NCBI RefSeq assembly: GCF_006149005.1
Contig: NZ_VBSL01000003.1
Coordinates: 248,001 to 312,000 of the forward strand
Source: Larkinella sp. C7
Lineage (GTDB): Bacteria; Bacteroidota; Bacteroidia; Cytophagales; Spirosomataceae
Length of the DNA stretch: 64,000 nucleotides
Direction: 5' to 3'
Below the pieces are notes generated by a model. That model was given only the letters and a program-made list of their open reading frames with translations. It had not been told where the DNA came from and did not search any database. Both the position numbers and the translations under genes were made by a program. The first letter of the stretch is position 1; every line of letters starts with the position of its first letter. This document shows, piece after piece, positions 37,800 to 47,094 of this stretch.

Positions 37800-37908
37800 C
37801 TGTCAATAGACAACAACATCAGCGCGTGTAGCTCCGGAGGAGCGGTCTGAAGATGTTTATAGACCGCTCCGGAGCTACCACGCGCTGATGTATGTTGTCT
37901 ATTGACAG
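37800..37908. repeat. Very long inverted repeat (about 48-bp arms)
   Basis: Left arm 37800-37848 and right arm 37861-37908 are complementary apart from three small indels; each has CTGTCAATAGACAACA at the outer end and CCGGAG near the inner end. The loop is 12 nt. It lies between converging genes (GIN lipoprotein and acrB). No open frame or U-tract. The strongest of the window's intergenic hairpins. Confidence 0.9.
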
Positions 37909-37950
37909 ACCGCCCTTCCAGGGCCCTCCCCGGTTAATTCAAACTGCTTG

Positions 37951-40900
37951 TCAATCAATCGCCTGCGCCACTTCCAGTTCCTGCGGTTTTTTCGGTTTTA
38001 CTTTCTTTCCGGTAAACCGGGCGATAATCCGATCGACCACCAGATACATCGACGGAACGATCAGCAACGTCAAAATCAGCGACGACGTCAGACCGCCGAT
38101 GATGACCCAGGCCATCCCGTTTTTGGTTTCGGCACCGGCACCACTCGCCAGCGCAATCGGCAGCATCCCCAGAATCATCGCCAGCGTCGTCATCAGAATC
38201 GGGCGCAACCGCTCTTTCCCGGCTTCGATCAGGGCATCGACCACATCGTGCCCTTCGGCTTTCAACTGGTTCGTAAAGTCAACGATCAGAATGGCGTTTT
38301 TGGCCACCAGACCGAGCAGCATGATCATCCCGACAATCGAGAAAACCGTCAGACTTTCCATCGTCAGCGCCAGCGCCAGCAAGGCTCCCACCAGGGCCAC
38401 CGGAATGGAGAACAACACGACGAACGGATAGACCACGCTTTCGTAGAGTGCCACCATGATGAAATACACCAGCAGAATGGCAATCATCAACGCCAGTCCG
38501 AGGCTACCAAACGCGTCGGATTGTTGCTGCAACTGACCCAGATACTGAATCGAAACGCCTTCCGGCAGTTTCACGTTCGCCATTTTGGTTTGAATATCCG
38601 TCCCAACGGTTCCCACCGGACGACCCACCACCTGGGCATTAACCGTTACCGAAGAAAGCCGGTCGATGCGTTCCAGCACGCTTTCCCCGATTTGCTCCTG
38701 CACCTGAGCGAATTGCGAGAGTTCAAACGTTTTGCCCTGGTTGTTGACAAATGTCAACCGGCTGATGTCCTCCGGCTTGGTGCGATCGAACTGATCCAGG
38801 CTGATGAGAATATCATACTCATTCCCTTTTTGCTTGAATTTCGACAGGTCATTACCCCGGAAGGCATTTTGCAACTCGATCCCAACCTCAGAGGCATTGA
38901 TCCCCAACTGGGCCATTTTATCGCGGTCGAGATTGACCGTTACTTCCGGTTTTGGGTCTTTCACCGAATACTTCACATCCTGTGTGCCCGGCACCGATTG
39001 CGTCACTTCCTTCACCTGTGCAGCGGCTTTCCGGATATCGGCCAGGTTCGTTCCTTTCACGGCAATCTGAATCGGTGCCTGCGAAGCTCCCACAAGACCC
39101 ACCGGAACAACCGTTACTTTCACGCCCGGAATTTTGCCAACTTCTTCTTTCAGCAATTGACCGAAGCCCTCAGTCGATATGGTGCGCAGTTTTTTATCGA
39201 TCAGTTTCACGTTCAGATCGGCAATGTTGCTGTTCGAGGAGGTAGCAATCCCGCTGCTGGTATACCCCACATTGGTGAACACATTGGTCACTTCGGGGTG
39301 TTTCATAATAATTTGCTCCGCCCGCTGCGCTACGGCATTGCTCTGATAAATGGAAGCCGTCGGTGCGAGTTCAATCTGGATGCTCATTTCACCCTGATCA
39401 CTGGCCGGCATAAAGGCACCACCGATAAAACCGGCCGGCACTAAGGCAATGGAACCCACCAGCAAGGCAAAAATACCGATGAATACATAGCGTTTGTGGC
39501 CCAGCACCCAGACCAGAATCCGACCATAAGCGGCCGTCAGCCGGTCGATCAGGCTTTCGAAACCGAGGTTCAGACGTCCCCACAAAGAGCTTTTGCTCAG
39601 GACTTCGATCTTGCCAAAGCGCGATGCCAGCAAAGGCGTCAGCGTAAAGGAGACCAGCAAACTCATCAGCGTCGAGAAAACCACCACCAGGGCAAATTCC
39701 CGCAGGATGTTCCCGATCAAACCGCCGGTCATGGCCAATGGCACGAACACCACGACGTCCACCAGCGTAATCGCTAAAGCGGTGAAACCAATTTCACTCC
39801 GTCCGTCCAAAGCCGCCGTCCGTTTGTCTTTGCCCATTTCGAGGTGTCGGTTGATGTTTTCCAACACCACAATCGAGTCATCGACCAGAATACCGACTAC
39901 CAGCGACAAGGCCATCAGCGTCATCAGGTTCAGTGAAAAACCCATGATGTACATGAGCGCAAAGGTCGGAATCATCGACGATGGCAGGGCCACCAGCACG
40001 AACATGGCCGACCGGAAACTGTGCAGGAAGAGCAGCATGACCACCGACACAATCAGAATCGCCAGTCCCATGTCAAAGACGACGGCATTGGCCGACGCCA
40101 GGGTGTAGATCGACTGATCGGAGGCAATGTTGAATTTCAACTTGAACTTGCTGTATTGTTTTTCCAGTTGCGTCAGCTTGACCTGCGTCAACTGGCTGAC
40201 CGATACGGCATTGGCATCCGACTGTTTCTGAATTTGCAACCCGATGGCCGGCAGGGCATTGATGTGGTTGATGGCGGTCGGTTTGGTGGTTGCGTCCACC
40301 ACTTCGGCCAGATCCTTGAGCAACACCTGGCTGCCGTTGGTTTTGCGGACAATGATCAACTCGCGCAGGCGGTTGGTCGTTTCGACGGAAGCATCAAAAC
40401 GAATCGAATACTGGGACTCGCGCGTTTCCAACTGACCGGCCGGATAACTGGTATTGGCCGCGTTGATGGCCTGTGAAACCTGGCCAATCGACACACCGTA
40501 GGCACGAAGTTTTTCCGGGTTGACGTTCACCTGAATTTCGCGTTCGTTGCCGCCGATGACGTTGACCTGGCCCACGCCGGAAACGTTTGACAACTGCGGT
40601 TTGATGTCATTATCGATTAGGTCGTACAGCGCCGTCGGTGACATATCGGCCGTAACCCCCATCCGCAAAACCGGGATTTCATCGGTCGAGAATTTGTTCA
40701 GAATCGGGCGGTCGGCTTCGTCGGGCAACAGGTTGACAATCTGCTCCACTTTCCGCTGGGCATCCTGCTGGGCCAGGGTGGTGCTGATGCCGTTTTTAAG
40801 CTGAATAATCACAATGGAGGCCCCTTCCTGCGAGGTTGAGGTCATGCGATCCAGCCCTTCCAGCGACGATAGCGCGTCTTCAATGCGCTTGGTCACGTTG

Positions 40901-41082
40901 GTTTCCACCTCATCGGCGGAGGCTCCGCGGTAGGTCGTGGCCACGCTGATGACGTTGGCTTCGAACTTCGGCAACAGGTTGTAAGACAGTTGCTTGTAAC
41001 TCAGTGCCCCAAACAGGATGAGTACAATAAAGATGGTGATTACCAGCAACGGCCGTTTGACCGCTATTTCGGATATGGACAT
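37951..41082 (-). CDS. RND efflux pump inner-membrane transporter (AcrB family)
   Basis: 1043 residues, full length, with 12 membrane segments in the RND arrangement: first segment after MSISEIAVKRPLL, then the large periplasmic loop, then TM2-6 with the proton-relay Asp pair in VGILVDDSIVVLENI. The second half repeats this. It exports drugs or toxic organics using the proton gradient with the adaptor and outer-membrane channel encoded just upstream. Fourth gene of the marR-tolC-hlyD-acrB run. C-terminal end basic. Confidence 0.96.
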   Translation of the reverse strand: MSISEIAVKRPLLVITIFIVLILFGALSYKQLSYNLLPKFEANVISVATTYRGASADEVETNVTKRIEDALSSLEGLDRMTSTSQEGASIVIIQLKNGISTTLAQQDAQRKVEQIVNLLPDEADRPILNKFSTDEIPVLRMGVTADMSPTALYDLIDNDIKPQLSNVSGVGQVNVIGGNEREIQVNVNPEKLRAYGVSIGQVSQAINAANTSYPAGQLETRESQYSIRFDASVETTNRLRELIIVRKTNGSQVLLKDLAEVVDATTKPTAINHINALPAIGLQIQKQSDANAVSVSQLTQVKLTQLEKQYSKFKLKFNIASDQSIYTLASANAVVFDMGLAILIVSVVMLLFLHSFRSAMFVLVALPSSMIPTFALMYIMGFSLNLMTLMALSLVVGILVDDSIVVLENINRHLEMGKDKRTAALDGRSEIGFTALAITLVDVVVFVPLAMTGGLIGNILREFALVVVFSTLMSLLVSFTLTPLLASRFGKIEVLSKSSLWGRLNLGFESLIDRLTAAYGRILVWVLGHKRYVFIGIFALLVGSIALVPAGFIGGAFMPASDQGEMSIQIELAPTASIYQSNAVAQRAEQIIMKHPEVTNVFTNVGYTSSGIATSSNSNIADLNVKLIDKKLRTISTEGFGQLLKEEVGKIPGVKVTVVPVGLVGASQAPIQIAVKGTNLADIRKAAAQVKEVTQSVPGTQDVKYSVKDPKPEVTVNLDRDKMAQLGINASEVGIELQNAFRGNDLSKFKQKGNEYDILISLDQFDRTKPEDISRLTFVNNQGKTFELSQFAQVQEQIGESVLERIDRLSSVTVNAQVVGRPVGTVGTDIQTKMANVKLPEGVSIQYLGQLQQQSDAFGSLGLALMIAILLVYFIMVALYESVVYPFVVLFSIPVALVGALLALALTMESLTVFSIVGMIMLLGLVAKNAILIVDFTNQLKAEGHDVVDALIEAGKERLRPILMTTLAMILGMLPIALASGAGAETKNGMAWVIIGGLTSSLILTLLIVPSMYLVVDRIIARFTGKKVKPKKPQELEVAQAID

Positions 41083-41111
41083 GGTTTGAATCGTTTAAGC
41101 CGTAGGTACGG

Positions 41112-42167
41112 TTATTGGGTGATCTGTACGGTTTTGCCGTCGCTCAGGTTCAGTTGACCCGTCGTTACCACCTGATCGCCAGCCGATAACCCCTCCAGCA
41201 CTTCGATGGAATTGTCGAATTCCCGGCCCACTTTGATAACGCGTTTCTGCACGGCATTGCCGTTGATGATGTATACGTACGGATTCTTGATGCTCTCGAC
41301 CAGGGCCATGCGCGGAATTTGCAGGGCTTTCTGGTTGGATTTCTGCGAGAAATCAACGTTGACAAACGTTCCGGCTTTCAGTCCACCGGCGTTGTCGATG
41401 GTAATCTCAACCGGGTAATTGTGTTCCTCGGTCCCCTGCGGAGCGATGTATGAAATGCGGCCGCTGAACGTTTTTCCCGGAAACACATCCGCCGACACGC
41501 GAACCGTCTGGCCTTCGCGCAACCGGTACACGTCACTTTCGTTGACCGGCACCTGTACTTTCAGCCGGGCCACGTCCAACACCGTTCCCAACACCGTCCC
41601 GACGGTGATGTATTCGCCCGGTTCGATGTTTTTCTTCACAATCCGGCCGCTGATCGGCGCTTTCACGTTGGCATCCGCAATCTGCTTCTGAATCTGCTCG
41701 GCCTGATTGACGGCGTTTTCGTAGTTATATTTTGTCTCATTCAACTGAATTTCGGTGGTTGCATTGCCCGCCAGCAGGGTGGTATACCGCGTCACGTCTT
41801 TTTTCAGCTTTTCGATGTTCAGTCGGGTGGCTTCCAGCGACAGTTCTTTCAGTTTGTTGTCGAGTTGCACCAGCGTCGCGCCCTGCCGGATCGAAGAACC
41901 CAGATCAAAATTGACCTGCGTCACTTTGCCGGCGGTGGTGGCCGTAATGTCGGCTTCCTTGAACGGGATCAGATTGCCGGTTTTGACCAGTTGCTGGCTG
42001 ACGGTTCCTTCTGCAACCGGTGCAACGGTCACCGGAATGGCGGTGTTGGTGTTGGTCGGCATCTGGTTTTTTTCATCGATTTTCTTCTTGTTGGAAGCCA
42101 GCCGGAAGCCGATGAGTGACGTAATGGCCAAGAGAGCGACGATGACGATGATGGTGGTCTTTTTCAT
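41112..42167 (-). CDS. RND efflux periplasmic adaptor subunit (HlyD/MFP family)
   Basis: 351 residues. Membrane anchor at the N-terminus (KKTTIIVIVALLAITSLIGF), biotinyl-lipoyl-like halves (KVTQVNFDLGSSIRQGATLV, APISGRIVKKNIEPGEYI), alpha-hairpin between them, and beta-barrel and membrane-proximal domains (VDFSQKSNQKALQIPRMALV). It links the AcrB pump to the TolC channel. Separated from acrB by 29 bp and from the tolC-type gene by 104 bp. Confidence 0.95.
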   Translation of the reverse strand: MKKTTIIVIVALLAITSLIGFRLASNKKKIDEKNQMPTNTNTAIPVTVAPVAEGTVSQQLVKTGNLIPFKEADITATTAGKVTQVNFDLGSSIRQGATLVQLDNKLKELSLEATRLNIEKLKKDVTRYTTLLAGNATTEIQLNETKYNYENAVNQAEQIQKQIADANVKAPISGRIVKKNIEPGEYITVGTVLGTVLDVARLKVQVPVNESDVYRLREGQTVRVSADVFPGKTFSGRISYIAPQGTEEHNYPVEITIDNAGGLKAGTFVNVDFSQKSNQKALQIPRMALVESIKNPYVYIINGNAVQKRVIKVGREFDNSIEVLEGLSAGDQVVTTGQLNLSDGKTVQITQ

Positions 42168-42195
42168 TTTGTTCGGTTGTATAGTGTAGTTGATC

Positions 42196-42267
42196 GGTTT
42201 AGAATTTATGATTTGTAGTTGATTTTCAGTGTTTTAACTTTAATCTATAAATCCTGAACACTAAACT
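42196..42267. repeat. Imperfect inverted repeat between tolC and hlyD genes
   Basis: Arms 42196-42218 and 42245-42267 match at 17 of 23 positions (shared GTTTAG, GATTT and TAG blocks). It is inside the efflux operon, with no U-tract. Weaker than the others. Confidence 0.45.
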
Positions 42268-42271
42268 ATTT

Positions 42272-43600
42272 TTAGAGCTGGTTATAAAAGGTTAACAACG
42301 TGCCCTGCGATTGTTCCAGATCGAGTCGGGCCTGGTAGAAATTAATGAGCGAATTGATGTAGTTCGACTGGGCCTGCCGGTACGAATTGTCGGCATTGAT
42401 CAGATCCGTCAGCGGTTTGGTTCCCTGCTTGTATTGTAAGGTCGTGATGTTATAAACCTCCTGCGCCAGCTTCACGGTTCGTTCGTCGTTTTCGGCGTTC
42501 AGTTTCGCTTTCTGAATTTGCGACTGGGCATTGCTGAACTGAAGCTGATAGGCCGAGCTGTTCAGCCGCTGTTGCTCTTCCTGGGTCAATACGGTCAATT
42601 TAGCCTGCTGCACCTGCGCATCGCGCTGGAATCCGTCGAAAATCGGCACGTTCAATCGCAACCCGATGCTGCCATACCCGATAAAATTCTTAAAGGCATT
42701 GCTGAATTGATTCGCAAAGTTCAGCGTACCGTAATTGGCCGTGAAATTTAAACTGGGCATATAACCGGCCCGGATTCGCTGGAGTTGCAATCGTTGCAGG
42801 GCCAGGTTCGTCTCGGCTTGCTGAAACGTCACCAGATTTTTGGCGTCGAACTGGGTTTGTTCCACCACGGGCGCCACCCTCATCAGCAACGAATCCGATA
42901 GCGTCAGCGGCTGATCCTGCGATAAGCCCATTTGGTATTTCAGACGGTTCAGGGCCAGGTTTACATCGTTTTCAGCCAGCGACAATTGCGAACGGGTGTT
43001 GTTGTAACTCACTTCCGTATTCGTATAATCCACGGGTTGAATCACGCCGTTATCGCGTTGCAGTTTCAGAATGTTCAGCACCTGCTGCGTCCGCTCCAGG
43101 TTGTCTTTCAAGAGGGCGATCTGTTGCTGGGAAATAAAAACCTGGTAGTAGTTGCTCGTGATGTTGTAAATAACGTCCTCACGAGTTTGCCGGTTGTTGA
43201 GTTCGGCCAGTTGCTGGTTGGGCTTATTCGCCTTCAACCCCAGCAACAGAGCCCGGTCATAAATAGGCTGAGTGGCCTGGGCTACCACATTGTTCTGGTA
43301 TTTCTGGCCAAAGACAACCCGAATCGGTTCCGGCGTAAGCGGACCCGCCGGTATGACGGATGTTTGCAACTTGACGTTATCCGTGAATGACGCAGAACCC
43401 GATACCTGCGGTAAATAAAGCCCCAACGCCTGCCGGGCCTGTTGATTGGCGGTTTCAACCTGATAGCTGGCAATTTTCACGGTTCCAAAATGCTGAAGAC
43501 CGTAATCGATACATTTTTTCAGCGACCAGCTTGTCTGTGCCCAACCGGGCAGCGAAGCGGTTATTGAGAGGGATACAAGCAGAACAACTATTTTTTTCAT
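42272..43600 (-). CDS. TolC-family outer-membrane efflux protein
   Basis: 442 residues with a signal peptide ending LPGWAQ. Two OEP repeats of coiled-coil helices are visible (NLERTQQVLNILKLQRDNGVI, then the second half around QQAETNLALQRLQLQRIRAGY) and the ends match the family (NYINSLINFYQARLDLEQSQG). It forms the trimeric outer-membrane tunnel of the RND pump. First structural gene after marR, and a MarR-type palindrome lies 47 bp upstream of its start. Confidence 0.94.
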   Translation of the reverse strand: MKKIVVLLVSLSITASLPGWAQTSWSLKKCIDYGLQHFGTVKIASYQVETANQQARQALGLYLPQVSGSASFTDNVKLQTSVIPAGPLTPEPIRVVFGQKYQNNVVAQATQPIYDRALLLGLKANKPNQQLAELNNRQTREDVIYNITSNYYQVFISQQQIALLKDNLERTQQVLNILKLQRDNGVIQPVDYTNTEVSYNNTRSQLSLAENDVNLALNRLKYQMGLSQDQPLTLSDSLLMRVAPVVEQTQFDAKNLVTFQQAETNLALQRLQLQRIRAGYMPSLNFTANYGTLNFANQFSNAFKNFIGYGSIGLRLNVPIFDGFQRDAQVQQAKLTVLTQEEQQRLNSSAYQLQFSNAQSQIQKAKLNAENDERTVKLAQEVYNITTLQYKQGTKPLTDLINADNSYRQAQSNYINSLINFYQARLDLEQSQGTLLTFYNQL

Positions 43601-43646
43601 GATTGGTAATAAACTAAGAAAAACTTATATTGTTGATAGGTCTACT

Positions 43647-43660
43647 GTTGATATGTCAAC
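43647..43660 (-). promoter_or_regulatory. Palindromic operator of the efflux operon (tolC side)
   Basis: GTTGATATGTCAAC, near-palindromic. The same core occurs upstream of marR (44175-44188). A further half-site GTTGAT is at 43632. It lies about 20 bp upstream of an AT-rich TAAGTTTT box (43620-43627), which could be the promoter -7 element for tolC. Likely MarR binding site; inference from repetition. Confidence 0.7.
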
Positions 43661-43679
43661 AATATGGGTAAATAAAAAA

Positions 43680-44156
43680 TCAACTTTCAACCAAAGCCGT
43701 CAACTTCCGAAGGAGTTTGAGCAACGTATCGACCTCTTCCGGATCAAGCTGGCTTCGCACTTCTTCGTCCTGCCTTTTGGCCGCTTCGATAATCTGATCG
43801 ATAATCATCTTGCCAGCCGGGGTCAACTGAATCAGGTTTTTGCGCCGATCGATGCTGTCCGGGGTAATTCGGAGGTAACCATCGCGTTCCAAGGTGCGAA
43901 TAGAGCGTTGAATGCCCGATTTGTCTTTCTGCAAGGCATTGGCAATGTCCTGCTGCGAAAGCAAGCCATCCGGAGCAAAGTTGACGACAAAAAGTACCGG
44001 AAGCTGTTCATACTGGAGTGTAAAACCGGCTTTGGCCAGATCCCGATTCGCTTTTTTGGCAACCTGGTGTAAAAAGTGGTTCACGTTAAATACCACAAAT
44101 CCCCCCATCTGATTGAATATCTTTTCCCGTATACTGGTTTCTTCTTGCGTGATCAT
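43680..44156 (-). CDS. MarR-family transcriptional regulator
   Basis: 158 residues from ATG 44156 (M17 at 44108 is an alternative). Winged helix-turn-helix pattern: recognition region DGLLSQQDIANALQKDKSGIQ, wing DGYLRITPDSIDRRKNLIQL, flanking dimerisation helices. It probably represses the tolC-hlyD-acrB genes 79 bp downstream and itself, because the palindrome GTTGATATGTCAAC is found in front of both. Ligands of such regulators are usually phenolic or drug-like compounds; none can be named here. Confidence 0.93.
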   Translation of the reverse strand: MITQEETSIREKIFNQMGGFVVFNVNHFLHQVAKKANRDLAKAGFTLQYEQLPVLFVVNFAPDGLLSQQDIANALQKDKSGIQRSIRTLERDGYLRITPDSIDRRKNLIQLTPAGKMIIDQIIEAAKRQDEEVRSQLDPEEVDTLLKLLRKLTALVES

Positions 44157-44160
44157 GGTG

Positions 44161-44189
44161 CAAACTTATAATAGGTTGATATGTCAACC
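44161..44189 (-). promoter_or_regulatory. marR promoter with overlapping operator
   Basis: On the minus strand TTG (44185-44187), 16 nt, then TAAGTTTG (44161-44168), a perfect TAnnTTTG Bacteroidota -7 element. The palindrome GGTTGATATGTCAACC covers 44174-44189 and so overlaps the -33 TTG. The -7 box ends only 4 nt before the ATG, so the message may be leaderless or start at the second Met. Bound repressor would block RNA polymerase. Confidence 0.65.
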
Positions 44190-44256
44190 AAATTTTTCCG
44201 GAAAAAGTTTTGTATTTTTTGAGGATGCGGTCGATAAGGAGGATGAATGGTAAAAG

Positions 44257-44991
44257 CTACCCATTCTTCATCAGCCGGTCGGCCAATGCGGGCGAGAGCC
44301 GCTGGAGCAGCCGGAGCAGTTTGGTTTTCCCGATCCGGCTTTCGAAGTGGTTCTTCCGAAAGTGGCGAATGAACTCATCCACCAGTTGTTGGGGCGTTAT
44401 TTTCCCCTTTCCCCGGCCGGCCGTCATGGGCGTATCGACCAGCGCCGGAATAATTTCGAAAACGTTTATGCCGGTTTTCGCAAGCTGATACCGCAGGGCT
44501 TTCGTGGTCGTATGGATAGCGGCTTTGGTTCCGCAATAGACCGGCGCTGATTTTTTAGGCGCATAAATCAAACCGGATGACACCGTCACCAGAGCGGCCT
44601 CGGGGTGTTTCAACAAAACCGGCAGAAGGCCGTAGGCTAATTGTAAAGGGCTGGTCAGGTTAATCGTGATTTCGTTGCTGATTTTCTGATAACCATCCGA
44701 TTCGGTTTGCCAATCGTACGGGTATTGAACCCCTGCATTATTGATCAGTACATTGATGTCCGGATAATCCTCCAGGCATTGCCGGATCAGGGCCTTGACC
44801 TGCGTCGCATCCGCGAGATTGCAGGGAATGGTGTCGATGTCTGGAAATTGACTGCGAAGGTTGGTTAACTTGCCCGGATCACTGGAAACCACAATCAGCC
44901 GGTTGCCGAGTTCATAAAACCGCCTGACCAGTTCATACCCAATGCCCGAAGTGCCGCCGGTCAGCAGAATCGTATTGTTCGTGACTTTCAT
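44257..44991 (-). CDS. SDR-family oxidoreductase (DltE/YdfG-like)
   Basis: 244 residues from ATG 44991; a TTG 66 bp upstream is unlikely. Cofactor motif TGGTSGIG, NNAG in LINNAGVQYP, catalytic Ser in TVSSGL and Tyr/Lys in YCGTK. The C-terminal extension (RHFRKNHFESRIGKTKLL) is typical of the DltE-like branch. Cytoplasmic. It follows the Crp-like regulator by 111 bp in the same direction, so the regulator may control it, but no function can be assigned. Confidence 0.9.
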   Translation of the reverse strand: MKVTNNTILLTGGTSGIGYELVRRFYELGNRLIVVSSDPGKLTNLRSQFPDIDTIPCNLADATQVKALIRQCLEDYPDINVLINNAGVQYPYDWQTESDGYQKISNEITINLTSPLQLAYGLLPVLLKHPEAALVTVSSGLIYAPKKSAPVYCGTKAAIHTTTKALRYQLAKTGINVFEIIPALVDTPMTAGRGKGKITPQQLVDEFIRHFRKNHFESRIGKTKLLRLLQRLSPALADRLMKNG

Positions 44992-45102
44992 AGAATAGGC
45001 TGTCAGTTGACGGTAAACGCCTGAAGGAGAGTTTACTGTCGTATCTTTTGCCGCCAAAACTATCGGACACGAAATGAAAAAAAAATGACATAGGTAAAGA
45101 AA

Positions 45103-45702
45103 TCAGCGCTGCGCTATTTTTCGCCGGATGCGGCTTAACTGCGTCGGGGTGACGGCCAGATAGGAAGCAATGTGGTATTGCGGAATGCGTTGTTCGAGTC
45201 CGGGATAATGTTGCTGAAAGAGTGCATAGCGGGTTTGGGCATCCAGCAAAACGAGTTCAATTTCCCGTTCTTCTTTCTGAACAAAAAACCGTTCCGCCAG
45301 CATCCGGGCCGCCCGTTCGAGATCGGGAGCGCCGTCATAAAGGGCCGAGAGGGCCGCAAAATCGGCTACCAGCAAGCGGCAGTTGGTTAGGGCCTGCTGC
45401 CAGATTTGGTTTGGTTTGCCGGTAATCAGTGACGCATAACCACCCGCGAAGGAATCCGGGACGAAAAAATGTTTGTTGTATTCCGTACCGTCCCGATTCC
45501 GGTAAAAGGCCCGGATAATGCCTTCCGTTAGAAAGCCAATTTGCGTGGCTTTGCGTCCCTCTTCCAGAAAATACTGGCCTTTCGGCAACCGGATTTCTGA
45601 AAAAAGCGGTTCCACCCTTTGCCAGGTTTCGGGACGAAGGGGTGTGAGGGTGTTCAGAAAGGCTTTTAGGGTTTCCAAGACTCCGCAGTGCCTAAACCGC
45701 AT
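45103..45702 (-). CDS. Crp/Fnr-like transcriptional regulator
   Basis: 199 residues; the ATG at 45702 overlaps the end of the kinase gene by 11 bp, and TTG 45678 is an alternative start nearer the usual family start. An N-terminal cyclic-nucleotide-binding-like beta roll (LPKGQYFLEEGRKATQIGFL) lacks the strict cAMP-binding phosphate cassette. The C-terminal helix-turn-helix is short (IPQYHIASYLAVTPTQLSRI). This is the common Bacteroidota Crp-like branch. Directly downstream of the rhamnose genes, so it could regulate them, but its type also regulates neighbouring SDRs. Confidence 0.85.
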   Translation of the reverse strand: MRFRHCGVLETLKAFLNTLTPLRPETWQRVEPLFSEIRLPKGQYFLEEGRKATQIGFLTEGIIRAFYRNRDGTEYNKHFFVPDSFAGGYASLITGKPNQIWQQALTNCRLLVADFAALSALYDGAPDLERAARMLAERFFVQKEEREIELVLLDAQTRYALFQQHYPGLEQRIPQYHIASYLAVTPTQLSRIRRKIAQR

Positions 45703-47089
45703 ACCGGCCGGTAGCCGAGTAATGTTTTAACTCAATGGTGTCACCCGGCAACGGTTTGGTATTCCAGTGGTGGTGAATCGCCAGGGCCGACCCCAGCGCC
45801 GTCGCCTGGGCCATCGAAGCAGCAAACACTTCGGTATGGGGGAAAGCGGATGCCAGCAAATTCATGTAAATCGGGTTCTTGCTGAATCCGCCATCCACAA
45901 AAATGCGCTTGACCGGCGAGTTTTCCAGCACCAGGTTGGTCGAGATCAACTGCTGCGACACAATATCGAGCATCAACTGGTGGTAGGCTTCTTCGTAGGA
46001 CCGGAAAACCGACAAATCACGGTGCCGGAACAACGATTCCTGGAGCGGAGGAGCTTTGACGCCCTCAAACCGGTTGTCGGAATTGGGGCGCGACTCCCGC
46101 AAATACTGAATCAGATCCGAATCATAATCGACCTGCTTGTACTGATCGACCGGTGTCTGGAAATGGGCCGCAATTCGTTTGGTCTGCTGTTCGTGTTCAT
46201 AGCCGGCAAACAGACGCGACGCCTTGATCGGCTGGCCCTGGTAATGCAGGTAACACAGACAATCGTACTGCAATTCTTCCGCCGTCAGCGGAATGGTATT
46301 GAACGGATTCAGGCTGATCGACCAGGTTCCGGTCGAAATCAGCACGAACGGTTCCTGAAAAGAGGCCAGATAGGGAATTAAAGCCGCCGAACTGTCGTGC
46401 AAACCAACGCCTACCTTGAGCGGGTGGTTTAGCCAGATGGCGTTTAGCACACTGTCCGATGTGAAAATAGGGCCAAAAAGTTTGTCCAGTTGCTCGGCGA
46501 TGACCCAGTCGTGGTACTGGTTTTTGTTGAAATCCCACAGCATCGTGTGGCAACCGATGCTGGTGACGTCCGTCAGCACCTGTCCGGTAAACAGGTAACT
46601 CAGGTACTGGGGTAAATGCAGCGAATACCAGATCCGGCGGAACAACTTCGGTTTGTCATACTTGATCCGGTAAAGCATCAGGCCCGAATTCAGGCTGTCC
46701 AAAGCCGGGGAAGCGGTTTGCATCGCCAGCGTCGTTTCGTCACCGTACGTACTGTAGAACTTCTGCCGGATGGTGGCCGGATACGGTTTCAGGTAATTAT
46801 AGAGATAGCCGATGGGGCGACTTTCCTCGTCTAGATGGACGAAACTGGCTCCGTAGGTCGAAAAATTCAACGCCCGGATGTCGAACTCGGGTAACTGCAA
46901 GACGTCCCGCAGCAGGGTTTGCACCCAGGCCGTGAGCCGGGCAACGTCTTCGCACGGATCGCCATCGTCGTCCACGATTTCGTCAAACGGTTCCGATCGC
47001 TCCCACACGATTTCATACCGTTCGTTAAACAGAAACAGCTTCTTATTCGTCTTCCCGACGTCGAAAATGGCAATAACGGGCGTTTTCAT
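45692..47089 (-). CDS. FGGY-family carbohydrate kinase (rhamnulokinase role)
   Basis: 465 residues from ATG 47089; the in-frame extension to 47140 is encoded by an octamer repeat and is rejected. ATP-binding start IAIFDVGKTNKK, substrate region LNFSTYGASFVHL, second FGGY domain with ISTGTWSISLNPF and VDGGFSKNPIYMNLLA. It phosphorylates a ketose; the flanking rhamnose isomerase and rhamnulose-1-phosphate aldolase fusion identify L-rhamnulose as the likely substrate. Last of the three pathway genes in transcription order. Confidence 0.9.
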   Translation of the reverse strand: MKTPVIAIFDVGKTNKKLFLFNERYEIVWERSEPFDEIVDDDGDPCEDVARLTAWVQTLLRDVLQLPEFDIRALNFSTYGASFVHLDEESRPIGYLYNYLKPYPATIRQKFYSTYGDETTLAMQTASPALDSLNSGLMLYRIKYDKPKLFRRIWYSLHLPQYLSYLFTGQVLTDVTSIGCHTMLWDFNKNQYHDWVIAEQLDKLFGPIFTSDSVLNAIWLNHPLKVGVGLHDSSAALIPYLASFQEPFVLISTGTWSISLNPFNTIPLTAEELQYDCLCYLHYQGQPIKASRLFAGYEHEQQTKRIAAHFQTPVDQYKQVDYDSDLIQYLRESRPNSDNRFEGVKAPPLQESLFRHRDLSVFRSYEEAYHQLMLDIVSQQLISTNLVLENSPVKRIFVDGGFSKNPIYMNLLASAFPHTEVFAASMAQATALGSALAIHHHWNTKPLPGDTIELKHYSATGRYAV

Positions 47090-47094
47090 TTTTT

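Noticed and set aside
37948-39444. Long open frame (498 codons) on the plus strand over acrB
   Set aside because: It is antisense to a complete RND transporter; its composition (His/Gln/Arg-rich) is that of a shadow frame and no domain is visible.
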